Below, piece by piece: positions 39,842 to 48,317 of a DNA stretch of 64,000 nucleotides; positions within the stretch are counted from its first letter, which is position 1, and every line of letters begins with the position of its first letter. The DNA lies in NCBI RefSeq assembly GCF_020539525.1, contig NZ_JACDXX010000005.1, positions 124,001 to 188,000 on the forward strand. Direction: 5' to 3'. Below the pieces are notes generated by a model. It had not been told where the DNA came from, did no database searches, and saw only the letters and a list, made by a program, of their open reading frames with translations. Source of the stretch: Pseudogemmobacter faecipullorum. Lineage in GTDB: Bacteria > Pseudomonadota > Alphaproteobacteria > Rhodobacterales > Rhodobacteraceae. Position numbers and translations under genes: made by a program.

Positions 39842-40142
39842 GCAAGCCGTGGCTCCCCTGCCTTTCCTCCGGGGGGGGGGGAGCCACCCTCCGGAAGGAT
39901 CAGCCTCGCCTGGGGCGTTTTTGCCTGATGCAGATATGGCCGGGGCCAGTCAGAGCGTCAGCTGTCGGGATTTTGCAAGCTGACCGGCATTGCGCCGTTT
40001 CGGTGCAGCAGCAGCATCGGTCGGATGCATCGCATTTTCGCACCATTACCGTGCAAAATTCGGCCTTATGTTCAAAATTAAATAGGCCTATCTCCCGGTC
40101 ACAGGATGCAATCCCGCATCATCCCATGACAGGAACCTGAAA
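39842..40142. other. Intergenic region downstream of ampC
   Basis: About 300 bases. Arms GTGGCTCCCC (39849-39858) and GGGGAGCCAC flank a run of 11 G (39871-39881) and form a likely terminator for ampC. The remainder is AT-richer near 40020-40090 and probably carries the promoter of the small secreted protein. Confidence 0.5.
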
Positions 40143-40382
40143 ATGAAAACCCTCATCACCCTTGCTGCTGCCACCGCTGTTCTGGCTTCGGGCAGTTTCG
40201 CAACCATCGCCTCGCCCCTGCGCGATGCCCCTGTTCCGGCCGCCTATGGTGAAAAAATCGAAGTTTCTGCCGGCACTGTGCTCAGCGCCAAAGAACTTCA
40301 TCAGCGCAATCTGACTGCAGCCGATATCCTCACTGTGACCAAAGCCCCGAATGGCCCGGTTGACACTTCTTCGGGTCGCTGA
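40143..40382 (+). CDS. Small secreted protein of unknown function
   Basis: A 79-residue protein with a clear signal peptide (MKTLITLAAATAVLASGSFA). The mature part is short, about 55 residues, polar, with VLSAKELHQRNLTAADI as its most helix-like stretch and no cysteines. I do not recognise the family. It is followed at once by a strong T-tailed terminator, which supports a real, single-gene transcription unit. Confidence 0.7.
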   Translation: MKTLITLAAATAVLASGSFATIASPLRDAPVPAAYGEKIEVSAGTVLSAKELHQRNLTAADILTVTKAPNGPVDTSSGR

Positions 40383-40413
40383 GCCGGAAACCAGGATCAG
40401 CCCTGATCTGCAC

Positions 40414-40450
40414 CAGGCGCCCGCCACAAGCGGGCGCCTGCAATATTTTA
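40414..40450 (+). terminator. Rho-independent terminator of the small secreted protein gene
   Basis: Perfect 11-bp arms CAGGCGCCCGC (40414-40424) and GCGGGCGCCTG (40430-40440), loop CACAA, followed by CAATATTTTA. It lies 31 bases after the stop codon. Confidence 0.85.
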
Positions 40451-40744
40451 CAAAGCCGCTGCCCCCCGCCTGACCGGGAGGCCCCCCGTTTCGCCTCCGC
40501 CATCCGCACAGGCTGTGAGCGCCAGGCCGGGACAAAGCGCTGATCTGTTACCCGGCCCTGCGCAGCTTCGTGCAGCACTGCGGTCCGGGCCCGCCCTGTC
40601 ATCAGGCAGCACCGGCTGGCCGGAATTATGACAGCAGAGCATTTTTACCGCTCCGCCCCGCGCCCGGCTTTCGCTCCGCTGCCGCCCAGGTCCCAAACAG
40701 CGTTCCGAAGGTCGCTAACAGCTTCTCAGAACGAACAGAAAAGT

Positions 40745-40934
40745 GTTGTTCTGCCGAGGCATGGTGCCGCCGGAAACGGTGGAGAATTGGGAAGCCGGTG
40801 GGAAACCGGCGCTGCCCCCGCAACGGTGATGAAAGACAGGCGCAACAGCAGCCACTGCGGGCACCCGGCCCATGGGAAGGCGTTGCGTCAGGGTCCCGGA
40901 CCCGCTTTCACAGCCCGGAAACCAGCCCTGCAAC
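40745..40934 (+). ncRNA. Cobalamin (B12) riboswitch
   Basis: The conserved cobalamin aptamer core is visible: GGTGCCG (40763), GGGAAGCCGGTGGGAAACCG at about 40789, the invariant CTGCCCCCGCAACGGTGA, CCATGGGAAGGCG, and the closing GCCCGGAAACCAGCCCTGC B12-box. GTTG near 40745 and CAAC near 40931 can close the outer stem. It is on the plus strand, ending about 135 bases before gbcA with no gene in between. Adenosylcobalamin or a related form should repress the downstream genes. A small GGCGCA/TGCGCC hairpin near 40978 may be part of the expression platform. Confidence 0.88.
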
Positions 40935-41070
40935 CGAAACGCCGTGCCGCGGAGGGCGGAGGAACGGGCTGATGCCGGGGCGCAACTCTGCGCCGCGGCG
41001 CTCCCCGCTCATTCCCGCCTGACCGGCACTCAACATGACCCGTGCGGGGACGCCGGGCGAGCGAGGAAAG

Positions 41071-42309
41071 ATGCTCAGCCAGAGTGAAATTCAGCAGCAG
41101 CTTAACCATCAGCGGCCAGGCTTTGCCCTGACACGCGAACTCTATTGTGATCCCGGGGTCTGGCAGGCGGATCTCGATCAGATCTTTTACCGCGAATGGC
41201 TGTTTGCCGCCCCCTCCTGCGAGCTGAGCAGGCCCGGCGCCTATGTCACACTTCAGGTCGGCGCCTGTCCGGTGGTGGTGATCCGCGGCAAGGATATGCG
41301 GCTGCGCGCCTTCCACAATGTCTGCCGCCATCGCGGTCAGCGGCTCTGCCCCAAAGCCAGCGGATCGACGCCCAACCTCGTCTGCCCCTATCATCAGTGG
41401 ACCTATGACCTTGAGGGCAGGCTGATCTATGCCCGCGATATGGGCGAGGATTTTAACCCCGCCGATTACGGGCTGAAGAAGGTGCATTGTGCCGATCTTG
41501 GCGGGGTGGTCTATATCTGCCTCGCCGATGTACCGCCGCCGCTGGCAGATCTGGCCCGCACCGCCGCAAGCTATCTTGCCGCCTCGGGTCTGCAGGATGC
41601 AAAAATCGCCTTCCAGTCGACCATAGTCGAAAAGGGCAACTGGAAGCTGGTGATCGAGAATAACCGCGAATGCTATCATTGCGGCGGCGCGCATCCCTCG
41701 CTCTGCCGCACCTATTCCGACAATCCGGATATGACCTCGATGGAGGGGCCCGACAGCGCCAACAGCGAGATCCTCGCCCATTGGCAGCGCTGCGAGGCAG
41801 CCGGCCTGCCCTCGCGCTTCATCCGCTCCGAAGATTATCAGTGGCGTCTCGCGCGGATCCCGCTGATGAATCATGCCGAAAGCTTCACCATGAGCACCAG
41901 GGCCGCGGTGGCAAAGCCGATGGGCACCATCCCCTTCCGCGATGCCGGCAGCCTGCTGATGTATCACTATCCGAACAGCTGGAACCATTTCCTGCCCGAT
42001 CATGCCATCACCTTCCGGGTGCTGCCGCTCAGCCCGACCGAGACCGAGGTCACCACCAGCTGGCTGGTGCATAAAGATGCGGTTGAGGGGGTGGATTACG
42101 ATCTGAAGACCCTGACCGAGGTCTGGCTGGCCACCAATGATGAGGATCGCCGGGTGGTTGAGGAAAACCAGAAAGGCATCCTCTCCCCCGCCTATGAGCC
42201 CGGCCCCTATTCGGTTCGCCAGGAAGAGGGCGTCATTCAGTTCATCGACTGGTATCTCGGGGTGATGCGCGGGCGGCTGATCCCGGCACCGGCACTGGCG
42301 GCGGAGTGA
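41071..42309 (+). CDS. gbcA: Rieske-type glycine betaine monooxygenase, oxygenase subunit
   Basis: A 412-residue Rieske non-haem iron oxygenase that should oxidatively demethylate glycine betaine to dimethylglycine and formaldehyde. The Rieske cluster ligands are in NVCRHRGQRLC and LVCPYHQWTYDL. The mononuclear iron site is in ENNRECYHCGGAHPSL. The C-terminal WLVHKDAVEGVDYDL is characteristic of GbcA. I start it at ATG 41071 because GAGGAAAG lies directly ahead; the in-frame ATG at 41035 adds a poor N terminus. It is followed three bases later by gbcB. It is controlled, by inference, by the upstream B12 riboswitch. Proline betaine demethylase is an alternative substrate assignment. Confidence 0.9.
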   Translation: MLSQSEIQQQLNHQRPGFALTRELYCDPGVWQADLDQIFYREWLFAAPSCELSRPGAYVTLQVGACPVVVIRGKDMRLRAFHNVCRHRGQRLCPKASGSTPNLVCPYHQWTYDLEGRLIYARDMGEDFNPADYGLKKVHCADLGGVVYICLADVPPPLADLARTAASYLAASGLQDAKIAFQSTIVEKGNWKLVIENNRECYHCGGAHPSLCRTYSDNPDMTSMEGPDSANSEILAHWQRCEAAGLPSRFIRSEDYQWRLARIPLMNHAESFTMSTRAAVAKPMGTIPFRDAGSLLMYHYPNSWNHFLPDHAITFRVLPLSPTETEVTTSWLVHKDAVEGVDYDLKTLTEVWLATNDEDRRVVEENQKGILSPAYEPGPYSVRQEEGVIQFIDWYLGVMRGRLIPAPALAAE

Positions 42310-42312
42310 GCC

Positions 42313-43386
42313 ATGACGAAGCCGCAGAACTGGGCCGGTGCCCCCTGGCAGGACCGCGAAAAGCTTGAATGTGCAATGGTGGTGCCGGAAGGCCCGGATT
42401 GCGCCACTTTCACCTTCCGGGCCCCCTCAGGGGCCTGGTTCGACTATCAGCCCGGGCAGTTTGTCACCCTCGATCTGCCGCTGCCCGACGGCAATCTGCA
42501 GCGCACCTATACGATCAGCTCCAGCCCCTCGCGGCCCCTGTCGATCTCGGTCACGGTCAAGGCGCAGCGCGAGTCGCAGGGCACGCGCTGGATGCTTGAC
42601 CATCTGAAACCCGGCATGCGGCTCCAGGCCTGGGGACCGGCCGGGATTTTCAGCTTCCTGCGCCATCCGGCACAGAAATACCTTTTTATTTCAGCCGGTT
42701 CCGGCATCACCCCGATGATGTCGATGACCACCTGGGCCTGGGATAGCGGCGAGATGCCGGATATCACCTTCGTCCATGCCGCGCGCCGCCCCTCGGAAAT
42801 CATCCAGGCCAAGCGGCTGGAGCAGTTTGCCGATCGCGTGCCGGGGCTGAAACTGCGCTTTACGGTCGAGGAGGCCGATCCCTGGCAAAGCTGGCATGGC
42901 TATCAGGGAAGGCTCAGCCAGATCATGCTGGGGCTGATGGCCCCCGATTATCTTGAACGCGAGGTGTTCTGCTGCGGCCCCGAGCCTTTCATGCAGAATG
43001 TGCGCGACATGCTGATGAGCCTCGGCTTTGACATGGCGCGCTATCATCAGGAAAGCTTTGGCGCGCCGGTCAGCTCCGAGGCTGAGGCGCCGGTGATCCA
43101 TGATATCACGCCTGATGAGCAGACCGGGGCCAGCATCCGTTTCACCGCTTCGGGGGTGAGTGCTACCTGCCAGGAGACCGATACCGTGCTGGCCGTGGCC
43201 AAACGCGCCGGGCTGAACATTCCCTCGGGCTGTACCTTTGGCCTTTGTGGCACCTGTAAAGTGCGCAAGACCGCGGGCGAGGTGCATATGGTGCATAATG
43301 GCGGCATCAGCGATGAGGATATTGCCGAAGGCTGGATCCTCGCCTGCTGCTCGAACCCGCGCGGCCTGGTAGAGCTCGAGGTCTGA
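42313..43386 (+). CDS. gbcB: Glycine betaine monooxygenase, reductase subunit
   Basis: A 357-residue electron-transfer protein passing electrons from NAD(P)H to the GbcA Rieske centre. It has an FAD-binding domain (RTYTISSSP), an NAD-binding domain (FISAGSGITPMMSM and VFCCGPEPFMQNV) and a C-terminal plant-type 2Fe-2S ferredoxin domain (SGCTFGLCGTCKVRK, final Cys in LACCSNP). It is three bases from gbcA and certainly co-transcribed. A nine-pair GC hairpin follows (43407-43431). Confidence 0.93.
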   Translation: MTKPQNWAGAPWQDREKLECAMVVPEGPDCATFTFRAPSGAWFDYQPGQFVTLDLPLPDGNLQRTYTISSSPSRPLSISVTVKAQRESQGTRWMLDHLKPGMRLQAWGPAGIFSFLRHPAQKYLFISAGSGITPMMSMTTWAWDSGEMPDITFVHAARRPSEIIQAKRLEQFADRVPGLKLRFTVEEADPWQSWHGYQGRLSQIMLGLMAPDYLEREVFCCGPEPFMQNVRDMLMSLGFDMARYHQESFGAPVSSEAEAPVIHDITPDEQTGASIRFTASGVSATCQETDTVLAVAKRAGLNIPSGCTFGLCGTCKVRKTAGEVHMVHNGGISDEDIAEGWILACCSNPRGLVELEV

Positions 43387-43406
43387 GGCCTAGGGGCACG
43401 CGCGCG

Positions 43407-43431
43407 CGGGCCGGGATCTTTACCCGGCCCG
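43407..43431 (+). terminator. Hairpin downstream of gbcAB
   Basis: Arms CGGGCCGGG (43407-43415) and CCCGGCCCG (43423-43431) with loop ATCTTTA, 21 bases after the gbcB stop. It lacks a T-run. Confidence 0.5.
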
Positions 43432-43595
43432 GCCCGCGTACCGCCCGGCCCGCGTGCCGCCCTGTCAGCCGCCCCCCGTCTTACTGGCCCCTCACTGCTG
43501 CTTCGGTCCGGGGGCCAGATCCGCGCTCCGCAGGCGAGGGCGCCACAGATCGCCCGGGCGGGTCTGTGGCCCCTGCCCCAGTCCAGCACCCCGGC

Positions 43596-45011
43596 TCAGC
43601 GGTCCGGTTCGGGTGCGAGGCCCGGGGTGCCGATGTCCCAGAACAGGCCGGTCATACCGATCAGCCCCTCGCGCAGCACCGAAGCCAGCGCATGTTCATC
43701 GGGCGCATGCTGATTGCATCCGGCATAGCTGTGCGGCACCCAGATCGTCGGCAGGCCCAGAATATCGGCAAAGCAGTCATTGGGGAGCGAGCCGCCGAGA
43801 TTGGGCAGCAGATGCGGCGCATGGCCAAGGCTTGCCGTCAGAGAACGCGCCACGAACTGCACCCAGGGGTGATCCGGATCGAGCCGGGTGGCGGGGAAAT
43901 AGCCGGTATCGCGCAGGGTCAGCTGCACCTGGCTCAGCCCGGCGCGGTCAAGATGGCGGCGCAGCGCCGGCAAAATCTCTTCGGGATCGGTTCCGGTCAC
44001 GAAACGCAGCTGACAGACGGCGCTGGCATGGCCGGAAATCGCATTGACCGGGGCTTCGGGCCGGCCCGATTGCATCGCCAGAACGGCAAAGCTGTTCCAG
44101 CCAAACACGCGCTCGGTCTGGCTGAGCCCGGCCTCGCCCCAGTCGGGATCGAGCGCGAAGCCCGCCTCGGGCACCGGCAGCGCCTGCAGCACTTCGCGGA
44201 TGCGTGGCGTCAGGCTGTCCGGCCGCCATTCCGGCACCAGGATCTGGCCGCGCTGATCGGTGACAGCAGCCAGGGCATGGGCGAGGATCAGCGCCGGATC
44301 GGCGATCAGCCCACCGAAATTGCCCGAGTGATGCGCCCCCTCGCGCAGATCGACGCTCAGCTCAAAATTGAGCGAGCTGCGCGCGCCGGTGAAGATCGTG
44401 GCCCGGCCGGGCATGATGCGTGGCCCGTCAGAGGCGATCAGCACATCGGCCTGTAACAGCGCGCCGTTCTGGCGGCAAAAGGCCTGCAGCCCCGGCGAAC
44501 CCGCCTCTTCGCCCATTTCGATCAGCAGCCGGACATTGAAGCCCAGAGCGCCGCGCAGCGCGATCACCCGGGCCAGAGCGGCGATATTAACCAGATGCTG
44601 GCCTTTGTTATCGGCCGTACCCCGGCCATAAATCAGCCCGCCCTCTTCGCGCAGGGTGAAGGGCGTCAGCCCCTCACGCCAGCTCCCCTCCTGACCATGC
44701 ACCACATCGCCATGCCCATAGATCAGCACGGTGAGCAGCGCCGGATCCTCGATCCGGCTGGCGCTCAGCAGCGGCGGCCCCCCTGCTTCGGGATTGGCAT
44801 GGATCTGCACCTCAAAGCCGATGGCCTGCAGCATCGGCTGCAGATCCAGCGCCAGATAATCCAGCAAAACCGGCGCCGCTGCAGGGTTCAGGCTTTCGCA
44901 GGGGCGCGCGACCAGTCGCGCAAGATCCGCGACAAAGGCACCGCTGTCAAAATGCTCAGCCGCTTTGCTGAGGGCAGTCGCACGGGAAGCTACAGACATG
45001 ATTTCTCGCAT
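43596..45011 (-). CDS. M20-family metallopeptidase/deacylase
   Basis: A 471-residue di-zinc hydrolase. Metal and catalytic residues are in YGHGDVVHG, YGRGTADNKGQ, EMGEEAGSPGL and VPHSYAGCN. M20 enzymes cleave dipeptides or N-acyl amino acids. The ATG at 45009-45011 has a strong GGAGGAAAAT site. It is the last gene behind a polar amino-acid ABC transporter on the same strand, so it likely processes the imported compound in the cytosol; no signal peptide is seen. Which peptide or N-acyl compound is unknown. Confidence 0.9.
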   Translation of the reverse strand: MREIMSVASRATALSKAAEHFDSGAFVADLARLVARPCESLNPAAAPVLLDYLALDLQPMLQAIGFEVQIHANPEAGGPPLLSASRIEDPALLTVLIYGHGDVVHGQEGSWREGLTPFTLREEGGLIYGRGTADNKGQHLVNIAALARVIALRGALGFNVRLLIEMGEEAGSPGLQAFCRQNGALLQADVLIASDGPRIMPGRATIFTGARSSLNFELSVDLREGAHHSGNFGGLIADPALILAHALAAVTDQRGQILVPEWRPDSLTPRIREVLQALPVPEAGFALDPDWGEAGLSQTERVFGWNSFAVLAMQSGRPEAPVNAISGHASAVCQLRFVTGTDPEEILPALRRHLDRAGLSQVQLTLRDTGYFPATRLDPDHPWVQFVARSLTASLGHAPHLLPNLGGSLPNDCFADILGLPTIWVPHSYAGCNQHAPDEHALASVLREGLIGMTGLFWDIGTPGLAPEPDR

Positions 45012-45099
45012 ATTTTCCTCCATGCAGTGAGGCCGGAGAGAGAAGAGTCCAGCCCGGAGGCAGAGGCTGGCCGGAAGGACAGGTGCAGGGGCGAAAGAA

Positions 45100-45119
45100 G
45101 GGCAGCCCGAAAGCTGCCC
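45100..45119 (-). terminator. Hairpin between the binding-protein gene and the peptidase gene
   Basis: Arms GGGCAGC (45100-45106) and GCTGCCC (45113-45119), six-base loop, 35 bases after the binding-protein stop. It may reduce transcription into the peptidase gene and stabilise the binding-protein mRNA, as is common in ABC operons. Confidence 0.45.
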
Positions 45120-45153
45120 CCCTTCCCGGGTAAGGCGACGCGCGCGCCCTGGA

Positions 45154-45930
45154 TCAGCCGCGCGGCTTGCCGTAAACGTCGAAGTCAAAATACTTTTCGG
45201 CAATCGCATCATAGCTGCCATTGTCGAGGATGGTCTTGAGCCCCTTGTTGAAAGCCTCGATATTCGGATCCTGCTTGCGGAAAGCGGCACCGATGCTCAG
45301 CGGCGGATAGCTCTCATCCTCAACCTCTGCCAGAACGACATAATCGGCATTTTCCGGCGCGGAGAGGAAGGCGATCGAGCCCATCCGGCCGGCCAGGATC
45401 ACATCAACCCGGCCTGCCACCAGATCGGCCAGCTGCTCATCCTGCGCCTGATAGATCTTAAGGCTGGCATTGCCGTCAAACTTGCGGGTCAGATAGTCTT
45501 CATGCGCGGTGCCGGTCTGCACGCCGAGCAGAACCTTGCCCATGATTTCAGGATCCTCGGGATCAAACTCCAGATCCTTATGGCCGATATAGATCGCGCG
45601 CGACGAGACATAGGGATCTGAGAAATCAACCACTTCCAGGCGCTTGGGCGTGATGCTCATCGAAGAGACGATGATATCGATCTTGCTGGTCTCGAGCGCC
45701 GCGATGATGCCATTCCAGGCCACGGCCTCGGGCTGGCAGTTCAGCCCGGCGGCCGCGCAGGCTGCGGTAACCACCTCGACCTCAAAGCCGTGGAAGCTGC
45801 CATCGGCTTCCTGCCAGCTCATCGGCTTATAGGGCGCCGGGTCCACACCCATTTTCAGATCCTGGGCCAGGGCCGGGGCAGAAAAGGCAAGGGTCAGGGC
45901 GGCGGCAAAATTCAGGGTCTTTTGCTTCAT
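45154..45930 (-). CDS. ABC transporter periplasmic amino-acid-binding protein
   Basis: A 258-residue SBP_bac_3 family protein. The signal peptide is MKQKTLNFAAALTLAFSAPALA. The mature part begins QDLKMGVDPAPYKPMSW, with the two-lobe pattern of lysine/arginine/ornithine/histidine or opine binding proteins (WNGIIAALETSKIDIIVSSM, VDFSDPYVSS, LLGVQTGTAHEDYL). It delivers a polar amino acid or derivative to the two permeases upstream in the operon. Ligand not determined. Confidence 0.93.
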   Translation of the reverse strand: MKQKTLNFAAALTLAFSAPALAQDLKMGVDPAPYKPMSWQEADGSFHGFEVEVVTAACAAAGLNCQPEAVAWNGIIAALETSKIDIIVSSMSITPKRLEVVDFSDPYVSSRAIYIGHKDLEFDPEDPEIMGKVLLGVQTGTAHEDYLTRKFDGNASLKIYQAQDEQLADLVAGRVDVILAGRMGSIAFLSAPENADYVVLAEVEDESYPPLSIGAAFRKQDPNIEAFNKGLKTILDNGSYDAIAEKYFDFDVYGKPRG

Positions 45931-46007
45931 TCTCAGGTCTCCATGTCGGTAAATAGTTTGTTTTATAGGTTATTTCAGTATAAGGAGGCGGTCTTCGCGC
46001 CGCCCCC

Positions 46008-46814
46008 TTATCCACGTTTCGTCAGATTGAAACGTCGTTCGGCCAGCCCCAGGGCCTGGACCAGCACGAAGGTCAGCACGAGATAGATGCCGCCGAGCAG
46101 CAATAGCGGCTCATAGGTCAGCAAAGTGTCATGGCGCGACTGCATGATAACCGAATACATTTCCGGCACCGTGACCGTGGCCACCAGTGGGATCGCCTTC
46201 AGCTGCATCACCGTCTCGCCCGCCATGGTCGGCAGCGCCTGGCGCAGGGCCAGCGGCAGCCAGATCCGGCGGAAGATCCGGCGCTCGGGCATGCCAAAGG
46301 CCCGGCCCGCCTCCAGCTCGCCCCGGCCCACCCCGGCAAAGGCGCCGCGCATGATCTCACCGGCATAGGCGGCAAAATTAAGCGACAGCGCCAGCACCGC
46401 GAAAGGCCAGGCCTCGCGCAGATAGGGCCAGAATATGGTGCTGCGGATACCAGGGATCTGCGACATCATCGCGCCAAGGCCAAAATAGAACAGCCAGAGC
46501 TGCATCAGCAAAGGCGTGCCGCGCAAAGTGGTGCAATAGGCAACCGCAACCCAGCGCAGCGGTCCGCGCGCCACCACCTGGGCCAGGCCGAGCGGCAAGG
46601 CCAGCAGGAAGCCAAAGATCACCGAAGCCGCCCAGATCGCCAGCGAGATTTTAAACCCGGTCCAGAGTTTCGGCAGATATTGCACCAGCCAGTCCCAGCG
46701 CAGGCCGGTGATAATGAAAGCCAGAAGCATAAGGCCGGTGGCGATATAGATCAGCCGATAGGCCGGAAGAGCGGCGCGCAGAGCACGCCCATGGGTCAGG
46801 GCTGAGCGGATCAT
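46008..46814 (-). CDS. ABC transporter permease, polar amino acid type
   Basis: A 268-residue inner-membrane permease of the HisM/ArtM family with about five helices and the EAA loop around ELEAGRAFGMPERRIFRRI, which contacts the ATPase. Its start overlaps the stop of the other permease (ATGA at 46811-46814), the standard coupled pair. It has an N-terminal extension of some 30 residues before the first long helix. Confidence 0.92.
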   Translation of the reverse strand: MIRSALTHGRALRAALPAYRLIYIATGLMLLAFIITGLRWDWLVQYLPKLWTGFKISLAIWAASVIFGFLLALPLGLAQVVARGPLRWVAVAYCTTLRGTPLLMQLWLFYFGLGAMMSQIPGIRSTIFWPYLREAWPFAVLALSLNFAAYAGEIMRGAFAGVGRGELEAGRAFGMPERRIFRRIWLPLALRQALPTMAGETVMQLKAIPLVATVTVPEMYSVIMQSRHDTLLTYEPLLLLGGIYLVLTFVLVQALGLAERRFNLTKRG

Positions 46815-47536
46815 CTGTGCTGCACCGTTCCGCGATTGTAGCGCGCCTCAATCATATTGAAGATAACCCGCGATATCAGAGTGATAGAGAGGTAGATCGC
46901 CGAGGCCGCAAGGAAGAAGGTCATATAATATTTCGTGCCGCCCGCCGCCTGCTTGGCCACCAGCGCCAGTTCGGAAAAGCCCACCACCGATAAAAGCGCG
47001 GTTTCCTTGGTAGCAATCACCCAGAGGTTTGACATGCCAGGCAAAGCCCGTGGCACCAGCAGCGGCAATGTCACGCGGCGAAAACAGGTCCGGCCCGACA
47101 TGCCATAGGCCGAGGCCGCCTCATGGCAGCCCGGCGGGATCGACTGCAGCGCGCCCCGGAACACTTCGGTGCTATAGGCCCCCTGCACGGTCGCGATCAC
47201 CACCACCCCCGCCACCGCGCCATTCACATCCACCGGGCCAAGGCCCAGCTGCGCCGCAAGGCCGTTGAGCACCGCAGTTCCGGCGTAAAACAGGATCAGG
47301 ATCAGGATCAGCTCCGGCACCGCCCGGATCACCGTGGTATAGATCGCCAGCAATTCCTTCAGCCAGGGCGGGCCATAGACCTTGCCCATGGCGCCACAGA
47401 TACCGATCAGCAGGCCAAGGAGATATCCACCCAGAGCGATCTGCACGGTTTTGACCGCGCCCCAGAGCAGCGCCCCGCCCCATCCAGGCGGGCTGAGCGC
47501 CAACAGGCTCCAGTCGGTGATATTCAGAAAATCCAT
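46811..47536 (-). CDS. ABC transporter permease, polar amino acid type
   Basis: A 241-residue inner-membrane permease of the HisQ family, with the EAA motif near HEAASAYGMSGRTCFRRV. The start at MDFLNITDW (ATG 47534-47536) fits the family; longer frames run into the ATPase gene. It lies seven bases after the ATPase gene and is coupled to the second permease. Confidence 0.92.
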   Translation of the reverse strand: MDFLNITDWSLLALSPPGWGGALLWGAVKTVQIALGGYLLGLLIGICGAMGKVYGPPWLKELLAIYTTVIRAVPELILILILFYAGTAVLNGLAAQLGLGPVDVNGAVAGVVVIATVQGAYSTEVFRGALQSIPPGCHEAASAYGMSGRTCFRRVTLPLLVPRALPGMSNLWVIATKETALLSVVGFSELALVAKQAAGGTKYYMTFFLAASAIYLSITLISRVIFNMIEARYNRGTVQHR

Positions 47537-47543
47537 GGCTGCC

Positions 47544-48317
47544 TCAGTATTTAGGCGCGAGGAATGCGCGCAGCGCATCGGATTTCGGCCGGTCGAACAG
47601 CTCGGCCGGCGGCCCCTCTTCCTCGACCAGACCATTGCGCAGAAAGACGATTTTATTGGCCAGACTGCGCGCGAACTGCATTTCATGGGTCACGAGGATC
47701 ATGGTGCGCCCCTCACGCGCCAGATCCGCGATCACCGAGAGAACCTCACCCACCAGTTCGGGATCAAGCGCCGAGGTCGGCTCGTCAAACAGCATGGCAT
47801 GGGGATCCACCGCCAGGGCACGGGCGATGGCGGCGCGCTGTTTCTGCCCGCCCGAGAGCCTTTCGGGATAGGTGTCACGCTTGGCCAGCAGACCCACCCG
47901 GTCCAGCAGCCGCTCGGCAGTGGCAATCGCCGCATCGCGGTTCTGGCCCAGCACATGTACCGGCGCCTCAATCACATTTTCAAGCACGGTGCGATGCGGC
48001 CAGAGATTAAAGGCCTGAAACACCATGCCGAGCCGCGCCCGCAGCCGGTTCAGCTGCGCCGGATCCGAGGCCCGCATTCCGCCCTGCCCGTCAGGCTGCA
48101 TCGCCACCAGCTCGCCATGCAGGCGCACTTCGCCCGCGGTTGGGGTCTCGAGAAAATTGATACAGCGCAGCATGGTCGACTTGCCCGAGCCCGAGCCGCC
48201 GATAATCGCAATTACATCGCCGGAATGTGCGGTCAGTGACACCCCTTTCAGCACTTCCAGATCGCCGAAACGCTTATGCAGCCCGGTAAGCTGAATCGCG
48301 ACCTTTCTTTCCGTCAT
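47544..48317 (-). CDS. ABC transporter ATPase, polar amino acid type
   Basis: A 257-residue ATP-binding subunit. Walker A is GGSGSGKST, the signature LSGGQKQRAAIARAL, Walker B AMLFDEPTSALD, and the H-loop VTHEMQFAR. It is typical of the GlnQ/HisP group. The start at MTERKVAIQ (ATG 48315-48317) is where the ABC domain begins. It is the first gene of the operon ATPase-permease-permease-binding protein-M20 peptidase. Confidence 0.94.
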   Translation of the reverse strand: MTERKVAIQLTGLHKRFGDLEVLKGVSLTAHSGDVIAIIGGSGSGKSTMLRCINFLETPTAGEVRLHGELVAMQPDGQGGMRASDPAQLNRLRARLGMVFQAFNLWPHRTVLENVIEAPVHVLGQNRDAAIATAERLLDRVGLLAKRDTYPERLSGGQKQRAAIARALAVDPHAMLFDEPTSALDPELVGEVLSVIADLAREGRTMILVTHEMQFARSLANKIVFLRNGLVEEEGPPAELFDRPKSDALRAFLAPKY

